In this document: piece after piece, positions 33,101 through 37,169 of the stretch
Numbering within the stretch: the first letter of the stretch is position 1
How the letters are laid out: each line of letters begins with the position of its first letter
Assembly (NCBI GenBank): GCA_964410215.1
Contig: CAYPHA010000041.1
Location: 1-37,169 of the forward strand
Origin: CAYPHA01 sp964410215
Lineage (GTDB): Bacteria; Calditrichota; Calditrichia; Calditrichales; CAYPHA01
Direction of reading: 5' to 3'
Length of the DNA: 37,169 nucleotides
Notes under the pieces: generated by a model
The model's database searches: none
Told to the model about the DNA's origin: nothing
Seen by the model: only the letters and a program-made list of their open reading frames with translations
Translations under genes and position numbers: made by a program

Positions 33101-33501
33101 TAAACAAAATCCGTATATGCCGTTCCTCTATAGTTTTCCAGGAATGTTATATAAGCAGGTAAGGTATCCAGGCGTTTGGCCTCTTCATAAGCCAGCTTTT
33201 GAATCAACAGGGATACCGAATCGGCTATTTCGCCATAGGAATAGCGTCTCAAAAACGTTTCATATGCCGGAATCGTATTAATTTTCTTCACTTCTTCAAA
33301 ATGGAGCTGTTTTAACCGTTCACTGGCTTCCAGTATCAGCATATTGCGACGGTGTTTTTTCATAAAATGCTCGTAAGCAGGTATTGTATTTTTCTGTTTG
33401 GTGCGATACCAGTCAATTTTGTCACAGCTGAAGAAAAAAAGTGTGAGTATCATTACAACAGAAATCCGGGCGGGCCGGATAAATCTTTTATACAATCCCA
33501 T
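30175..33501 (-). CDS. HEAT-repeat lipoprotein, 1108 residues
   Basis: A lipoprotein signal ends at Cys26 (TLFFFS-C). Residues about 35-145 contain three copies of a roughly 37-residue unit with the core NTIPAYE(H/T)F or DTLPAYITF, probably a TPR-like helical repeat. After a less repetitive region, residues about 310-1095 are a long series of about 31-residue HEAT/PBS-lyase repeats, for example DKSVTHLITLLKEEDDDIRK, then AAVVALGRLNS and AVSRLITMFDDEDREVASEA. The product would be a long solenoid in the periplasm or at the outer membrane, used for protein binding. AAAGGG lies about 9 nt before ATG 33501. It lies upstream of arsR on the same strand but arsR has its own promoter. No enzymatic function is visible. 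Confidence 0.85.
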   Translation of the reverse strand: MGLYKRFIRPARISVVMILTLFFFSCDKIDWYRTKQKNTIPAYEHFMKKHRRNMLILEASERLKQLHFEEVKKINTIPAYETFLRRYSYGEIADSVSLLIQKLAYEEAKRLDTLPAYITFLENYRGTAYTDFVYKAINRIYAQWHPDFRDVTKAHVVINKQIGKGGNLNEFIDLPFEKVVKDLLLKNGVEVTFKDRAEADMLLTLNVKAEIVRSGEPVSNDSVSSYGIAFDMSFEADAAGEKPVVLKTVSTYFPGQQRNISIASRAFFESAFWQTGSYPTAVTTLILKCFGPDGVVSLLDEDDRMQSHIVHALAIADESTSGILYPYLESVDRKSMAIASTLRRKADTRIIPFLSRALYSANEDFQMTAMELIKMMPDTSHVEPLWHVSSQRDKRQLRLQATEALGYIESDKSVTHLITLLKEEDDDIRKAAVVALGRLNSPAAVSRLITMFDDEDREVASEAMKALEEVGESAVDSLIKALQSSEVSTVWRAMVVLGELKAEKAVDDIIPLLTHPNSFTSWQAREVLGRFKSEKVLEAMIELLSDPESIDKAAAVLGYLGYSDAVGPLMDVYSQGIPHHAKRNIINALGRLKAAEAVGFLTKILDGDQVVLQSAAAKALGLIGSVESLPVLVKHYQNDDLTLKRSILEAYASYENPKQIHRLVKAFKENQSELRLIAIELLNDIGQSNIIDDLVYLLNDPEKKVQEAAKNKLLDRRKEAIPGMVRVLRTTKDQSLQREIIYTLRDTGSEDAVAPLIRMMNDSDPSLHSTIRTALGYLGEPSVSPLLTLLKTGNRSQRIHAAKILAMMKEPRSLPEFMKILRNSDTVLKKSGAYITGELHYYPAVPLLINCISEKDVDLTVASIIALGKIGSAQATPALLTTLESPNSRIAVESARALGNIRDSRAVSILIEKITSGNKALNEAAAEALIKTGAPAVEPLFHFLTGSNEHHIKETADILARIGKPAVPYLLTLIDSKTTAGWYAVEALGKTRDERAIKPLIEALALDDEYYFRQIKEALANIGKPAHDPVIALLESDEVNMRWKAVEIIYAFREPSLTRYFIEAVGDNDWRVRFEASKILESITGEEYGMSTRKWRNWYREYKHRWNI

Positions 33502-33794
33502 TGTTTTTACCCTTTAATTCGTATAATAATCCGTTTATTTGATCATTAAGATTGATGAAACAGGGTACAGTGCATATTAGTTCCAATCTACCCGGTTATT
33601 TTCCATTTTAATATTTTCTGACCCGGTGAACAGTGCCAATAATTAATCCCAATGTAAAAAAATAATACGGGAGGAATTTTTTTGCAATAAAATCGTAAAA
33701 CGAGGTTAGTGTGAAATTTTTATATTTTTTATCTTAACCAATCATCGATCAGTTGACAAAAAACGGCTTTATATGATACATGATGAATTACTTT
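33502..33794. other. Intergenic region, no gene seen
   Basis: 293 bp of AT-rich sequence between the TrkH gene and the HEAT-repeat gene. It must hold the promoter for the HEAT gene, but no convincing box pair was found. A plus-strand TTGACA near 33753 has no usable -10 and no gene behind it. No clear terminator hairpin was seen. Confidence 0.6.
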
Positions 33795-35249
33795 CTAATA
33801 AGAATACGTTTCCCGCCATTGGGCCGGGGTAATAAATATGAATAAGGCGTATATTTCCAATCGTCCCAATAACATAGTAACAGTTAAAAGCCACTTTCCC
33901 GGGATGGGGATATGAGCAAAATTTCCGGTTGAACCAACCGACCCCAAACCAGGCCCCACATTGCCGATTGCTGCAACCGTGCCCGTGAAGGCACTGATCA
34001 AATCAACTCCCATTAAAGCTAAAATGAGCGAGGATATGAAAACGATTATTAAATATATCATTACATATAATACGCTCTTGGAGACGACATCTTCACTAAT
34101 CGCTTTTCCGTCGATTCGGATAGGTATGACAGCATGGGGATGCATTACCATTTTAATTTGTTTAACAAAGGACTTCAAAACCAGTACTATTCGGTCAATC
34201 TTTATACCCCCGGACGTTGAACCCGAACAGGCACATTGCAGGGCAAAAAATATCAGAATAAGTTTAGAAAAGCCTGGCCAGATGCTTGTATCCGTTGTAG
34301 CAAATCCTGTAGAAGTACCCACAGAAATTATATTGAATGTCGCATAACGTAAGGCAACGAAAAAATCCATATTCTTCAAATAATATAGATTTAATGCTCC
34401 CAGCAATACTCCCCCAAACAGAAACATAAGATAAAAACGTAAGACTGTTGAGCGCCAGAACGCATGAACTTTTCCTGTAAAAACGGAAAAAAGCAGAGCA
34501 AAGTGAATACCGGACAATATCATAAAAATGATAATGATGATCTCAATAAGCGAACTATCATAAAATGCAATGCTGTTATTTTTGGGGGAGTACCCCCCGG
34601 TGGCGATAGTGGCAAAAGAGTGTGTAACAGCATCAAAAACAGACATCCCGCATAGCCACAATGCGACGGATTCAATAACGGTAAGACCAAAATAAACGCC
34701 CGCCAATATTTGTATCGCTTTTCTTGCCCGATTATGAAAGTTTTGCTGAACCATGGAAGATACTTCACTGCGAAACAATACAACTTCCGCAATCCCTATA
34801 AAGGGCAAAACAGCCAATACAAAGAGTATAATACCTATACCACCTATCCAATGTGTCGCTGCACGCCAGAATAAAAGACTATTTGGTAGTGCCTCAATAT
34901 TCACCAATATGGTTGATCCGGTCGTCGTAAATCCGGAAACACTTTCAAACCATGCATTTGTTAGAGTAAAGACCCCACCCCATAAAATATAAGGCAAGGC
35001 TCCTGCCAGACAAGAAACGAGCCAACTGAGCACAACAATGAGTAATCCTTCCTTGTTTGAAATTCGAGTTGTCGGTGGGACAAATATAAGCGGAAACAAT
35101 CCAAAAAGTAACGAAACCAATCCACTATAGAATAAGGGTAAAAAGGCACCATCCGAATATACAATTGATAAACCGGACGAAATAAACATAAATATTGCGT
35201 TTATCAATAATGAAAGACCCACATAACGTAAGACGATGTGAATTCTCAT
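33795..35249 (-). CDS. trkH: TrkH-family potassium uptake membrane subunit
   Basis: 484 residues with the four repeated membrane-pore-membrane units of Trk/Ktr transporters. The filter-like segments are SGFTTTGSTIL, FATIATGGYSP, VGTSTGFATTDTS and AAIGNVGPGLG. These proteins move K+ into the cell and normally need a cytoplasmic TrkA/KtrA nucleotide-binding partner, which is not in the window. The start ATG overlaps the stop of the upstream sensor gene (ATGA), so translation is coupled. Identification of the family is firm; assignment to TrkH rather than KtrB is less so. Confidence 0.9.
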   Translation of the reverse strand: MRIHIVLRYVGLSLLINAIFMFISSGLSIVYSDGAFLPLFYSGLVSLLFGLFPLIFVPPTTRISNKEGLLIVVLSWLVSCLAGALPYILWGGVFTLTNAWFESVSGFTTTGSTILVNIEALPNSLLFWRAATHWIGGIGIILFVLAVLPFIGIAEVVLFRSEVSSMVQQNFHNRARKAIQILAGVYFGLTVIESVALWLCGMSVFDAVTHSFATIATGGYSPKNNSIAFYDSSLIEIIIIIFMILSGIHFALLFSVFTGKVHAFWRSTVLRFYLMFLFGGVLLGALNLYYLKNMDFFVALRYATFNIISVGTSTGFATTDTSIWPGFSKLILIFFALQCACSGSTSGGIKIDRIVLVLKSFVKQIKMVMHPHAVIPIRIDGKAISEDVVSKSVLYVMIYLIIVFISSLILALMGVDLISAFTGTVAAIGNVGPGLGSVGSTGNFAHIPIPGKWLLTVTMLLGRLEIYALFIFITPAQWRETYSY

Positions 35250-36109
35250 CGCTCTGTTTCCCTGCTACTCACAAAAGAACATAACTGGCTGATTGACTCA
35301 GATAGACGTGATATTTCATCTTGTGAATCAATGTTTACATCATATGGCGTTTTATTGTCAATAAATTTTTTAATTCTATCCGTGATTCGAATGATCGGAC
35401 TGATCATATAATAATTGACGAAGTAGTTGAAAATAAAAGTAAATACCAGTGCTGCGAGTATTGCGATCAATCCAGGCATTACAGCTCTGGTCGACCTTTG
35501 TTTTAAATCAGATGCCGTTTGATACATGGTATTATTGTTAAGGGAATTCAATTCCTGAACAGAACTTTTTACACCGAGAAAAGAGTGATGAACAATAGAA
35601 AAATACCAATCAATATTGCCTTCACGCGGTGTATCGACAATGGGACGCTCCCATAATTTTTTATATATTTTGTATTTGGAGCTTATACTATCCAGTATCG
35701 ATCGTTCCCCGGGAATGGTAATGTTCGAATATGCAAAAGACAATTTTTCAATAAATAGACTATCCGCTTCATACAGCATGGATCGACCTTCATCCCATTT
35801 TCCCAGTAGAAGAAGTAAAATAGCGCTGTCTTCTCTTTCCAGAGCTTCGATCATATCTTCTGCCGCATGTATACTACGATAATTTTCATCGAGCATTACC
35901 TGCATTGAGAATCCGGCAGACCTTAATTCATAAATTGTCCAGGCCCCGGCTATGGCTAACATAATCGCCAAAGTAATGAATCCGGATAATATTTTGATTC
36001 TCATACCCTTATATTTCCCTTTTAAGGTTGATAACATATTTCTAAAAATATTATTTAACATTCTAAATTTATGAAATAAATAGAAAAACACAAAATCACA
36101 TTGAAGCAT
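35246..36109 (-). CDS. Kinase-less two-TM sensor with extracytoplasmic helical domain and HAMP
   Basis: Up to 287 residues; the start is uncertain, with in-frame ATGs at 36109, 36061 and 36004, none with a good ribosome site; the last gives the usual MRIKI-hydrophobic start. TM1 is about 41-60. A four-helix-bundle-like sensor domain spans about 70-200 (ENYRSIHAAEDMIEALERED, as in KinB/NtrY-type sensors), TM2 is about 209-235, and a HAMP linker at 236-285 ends ISRLSESISQLCSFVSSRE. The protein then stops: there is no kinase, cyclase or chemotaxis domain. The gene overlaps trkH by 4 bp. It may act directly on the transporter, or it may be the truncated remainder of a histidine kinase. Confidence 0.7.
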   Translation of the reverse strand: MLQCDFVFFYLFHKFRMLNNIFRNMLSTLKGKYKGMRIKILSGFITLAIMLAIAGAWTIYELRSAGFSMQVMLDENYRSIHAAEDMIEALEREDSAILLLLLGKWDEGRSMLYEADSLFIEKLSFAYSNITIPGERSILDSISSKYKIYKKLWERPIVDTPREGNIDWYFSIVHHSFLGVKSSVQELNSLNNNTMYQTASDLKQRSTRAVMPGLIAILAALVFTFIFNYFVNYYMISPIIRITDRIKKFIDNKTPYDVNIDSQDEISRLSESISQLCSFVSSRETER

Positions 36110-36340
36110 TCAAAAATTTTGGGTTGCACTAATTCCTTCAAGAGAACTCAGCCTATTAATACCAATAAACAAAGAGCTGATATGGAATTGGGTGACGTAT
36201 ATGTTTAAAATGTAAGTTATACGGAAAAAGACAGGTATTGATCTGAACAGCATTATCATTTATTGAATACGCAACAGCGCGACTTCGAAGAAACCGGGGA
36301 TTCCATTGTATTTCGAACAGCCGGACAGTTTCACGTGACA
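36110..36340. other. Gap between sensor and DoxX genes, no convincing gene
   Basis: 231 bp. A 61-codon minus-strand reading frame starts in the DoxX stop (TAATG) and runs to 36156, but its sequence has no domain, an unusual composition and no ribosome site of its own. It may hold the promoter for the sensor-trkH pair; no clear boxes were found. Confidence 0.4.
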
Positions 36341-36787
36341 TTATTTGCTTTCCTTTTTAATATATGTAGTGATTAACGCATCCAGGCTGATTCGCCCCGG
36401 TCCGGAAATAATCAGGCTGAACAACATCAAAAGATAATAGAGCGGGATCTCAAATCCGTTGTCGCCTGCTTCGAAACCATTTCCGATATGAACGGTAAAT
36501 ATGGCAACGATCATGACGATAATCAATGGGAAGGCAATGATTCGTGTCCCTAATCCTAAAAACAGCAACACAAAGCCGGCTGCCTCCGTTGCTGTGGCCA
36601 GATAGGCGTTCAGCGTCGGGAAAGGCATGCCCATACCGTTGAACCATTCTATAATGCCATCGATATTCCCCATCTTCATCATCGCCGGGCCGTAAAATCC
36701 ATAAGCCAGTACCATCCGGAAAAACAGCGGCGGCAGGTCTTTCGCCTGTCCCACTGCATCCGTCATGCGCGTCCATAAGTTTAACAT
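36341..36787 (-). CDS. DoxX-family membrane protein
   Basis: 148 residues with four hydrophobic segments. The DoxX pattern is visible in LFFRMVLAYGFYGPAMMKMG, then YLATATEAAGFVLLFLGLGTR, then IIVMIVAIFTVHIGNGF. AAAGGAGG lies a few bases before ATG 36787. DoxX-like proteins are small inner-membrane proteins linked in some bacteria to quinone redox or thiol stress, but most have no proven role. It seems to be a single gene. Confidence 0.85.
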   Translation of the reverse strand: MLNLWTRMTDAVGQAKDLPPLFFRMVLAYGFYGPAMMKMGNIDGIIEWFNGMGMPFPTLNAYLATATEAAGFVLLFLGLGTRIIAFPLIIVMIVAIFTVHIGNGFEAGDNGFEIPLYYLLMLFSLIISGPGRISLDALITTYIKKESK

Positions 36788-36977
36788 ATTTCCTCCTTTG
36801 TTTTAAAATCCCCTGCGAGAGTCTTCGCGACACCCCGCTCAGCGTTTTGTTGTAAATGAATCTCTATTTGACAACTTAGACGAGGAACAGAGGATATCCT
36901 TACACTTCTTCCTGATTTTAGTAAAATGGATTTTTTAATGAAAAATATTTGTTTGATTGACACGAAAGAAGAATAAC

Positions 36978-36990
36978 ACCCCTTCGGGGT
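36978..36990. repeat. Hairpin ACCCCTTCGGGGT
   Basis: A GC stem closed by a TTCG-type loop. It is similar in core (CCCTTCGGG) to the hairpin at 37029-37041. It could end transcription from either side or be a copy of a small dispersed palindromic element. Confidence 0.5.
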
Positions 36991-37028
36991 TTCCCTCTTG
37001 GCGAACCTTTTTTTGTTACAATAATAAT

Positions 37029-37041
37029 ATCCCTTCGGGAT
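37029..37041 (-). terminator. Hairpin ATCCCTTCGGGAT, possible terminator
   Basis: On the minus strand ATCCC-GAA-GGGAT follows the stop at 37059 by about 17 nt and leads into ATTATTATT, which resembles a weak rho-independent terminator of the gene entering from the right edge. Confidence 0.4.
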
Positions 37042-37058
37042 TTAGATGCTTCGGATCA

Positions 37059-37169
37059 TCAATCGAAATATTCCCTGATCAGAAATAGATATCGTGAGAA
37101 AACCAAATGGCCGTATCTTCCGGTCTTGATGAATATTCTGGCTATAGAATCAAAATTATTATGCACTTT
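37059..37169 (-). CDS. Possible C-terminal end of an unrecognised gene (5' part outside window)
   Basis: The minus strand is open from the window edge to TGA at 37061-37059, giving 36 residues that end in YGHLVFSRYLFLIREYFD. It is followed by a hairpin. The stretch is too short to assign to a family, and could be chance. Confidence 0.25.
   Translation of the reverse strand, partial: KVHNNFDSIARIFIKTGRYGHLVFSRYLFLIREYFD

Larger units (their letters stand above)
36788..37058. other. Intergenic region with two hairpins
   Basis: 271 bp without a convincing gene. It holds the DoxX leader (36788 to about 36950) and two short hairpins listed separately. Between the hairpins lies a T-rich stretch (CTTTTTTTG). 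Two plus-strand TTGACA words (near 36868 and 36956) have no good -10 partners. Confidence 0.5.

Noticed and set aside
33751..33775. Plus-strand promoter with TTGACA near 33753
   Set aside because: The candidate -10 boxes are only 13-15 bp away and no plus-strand gene follows.
36156..36341. 61-codon frame starting in the DoxX stop (TAATG)
   Set aside because: No ribosome site, no domain, no hydrophobic or repeat pattern; the overlap alone is not enough to call a gene.
36781..36963. 60-codon minus-strand frame upstream of doxX
   Set aside because: It begins with a non-ATG codon, covers the likely doxX leader and ribosome site, and shows no family features.

Overview
The window looks like a chromosome segment of an FCB-superphylum bacterium outside the classical Bacteroidota. 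A PorV/PorQ-like outer-membrane protein, a large exported protein with a type IX secretion (T9SS)-like C-terminal tail, and a TonB receptor with a carboxypeptidase-regulatory domain all point to FCB. The two clearest promoters are ordinary TTGACA-17 bp-TA(A/C)(C/A)(A/T)T sigma70 types rather than the Bacteroidota TTTG/TAnnTTTG type, which would fit Calditrichota, Neomarinimicrobiota, KSB1 or a similar lineage. The phylum is an inference. A run of ten N inside arsM shows that this is a scaffolded, probably metagenomic, assembly.

Region 1 (1-17.6 kb, all minus strand) is a sugar-utilisation locus. Reading in the direction of transcription: a LacI regulator (17498-16491), then an apparent operon starting with an Nramp-fold transporter lacking the canonical metal ligands. 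Next come a zinc-type alcohol dehydrogenase, a Gfo/Idh/MocA oxidoreductase, an aldo/keto reductase, a TonB-dependent receptor, a T9SS-tail protein, a PorV-like protein and a YVTN-propeller/phosphoesterase lipoprotein. The last gene is a GH29 alpha-L-fucosidase lipoprotein that runs off the left edge. Two matching palindromic operators, one under the lacI promoter and one in front of the transporter, tie the locus to the LacI protein. The likely theme is release of fucose (or a similar deoxy-sugar) at the cell surface, uptake, and oxidative processing. No SusD, fucose isomerase, kinase or aldolase is present.

Region 2 (17.6-20.6 kb, plus strand) holds a decayed fragment of a class III nucleotide cyclase. 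It is followed by a two-gene, overlapping unit: an ornithine-cyclodeaminase-family protein and a fused L-serine dehydratase.

Region 3 (20.6-30.2 kb) is an arsenic island made of two convergent units. The plus unit is arsR-arsM (arsenite methyltransferase). The minus unit is arsR - permease (ArsP/DUF318) - arsC (thioredoxin type) - small disulfide protein - acr3 - membrane-anchored octaheme cytochrome c - P5C-reductase-like protein - second small disulfide protein - thioredoxin lipoprotein - CcdA. Uptake, reduction, efflux, methylation and a thiol-redox supply chain are thus all encoded together. The octaheme cytochrome and the P5CR-like protein are the unexpected members.

Region 4 (30.2-37.2 kb, minus strand) carries a 1108-residue HEAT-repeat lipoprotein, a TrkH potassium transporter translationally coupled to a kinase-less HAMP sensor, and a DoxX protein. 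The right edge has two CCCTTCGGG hairpins and possibly the tail of another gene. No rRNA, tRNA, CRISPR array, integrase or transposase was recognised.
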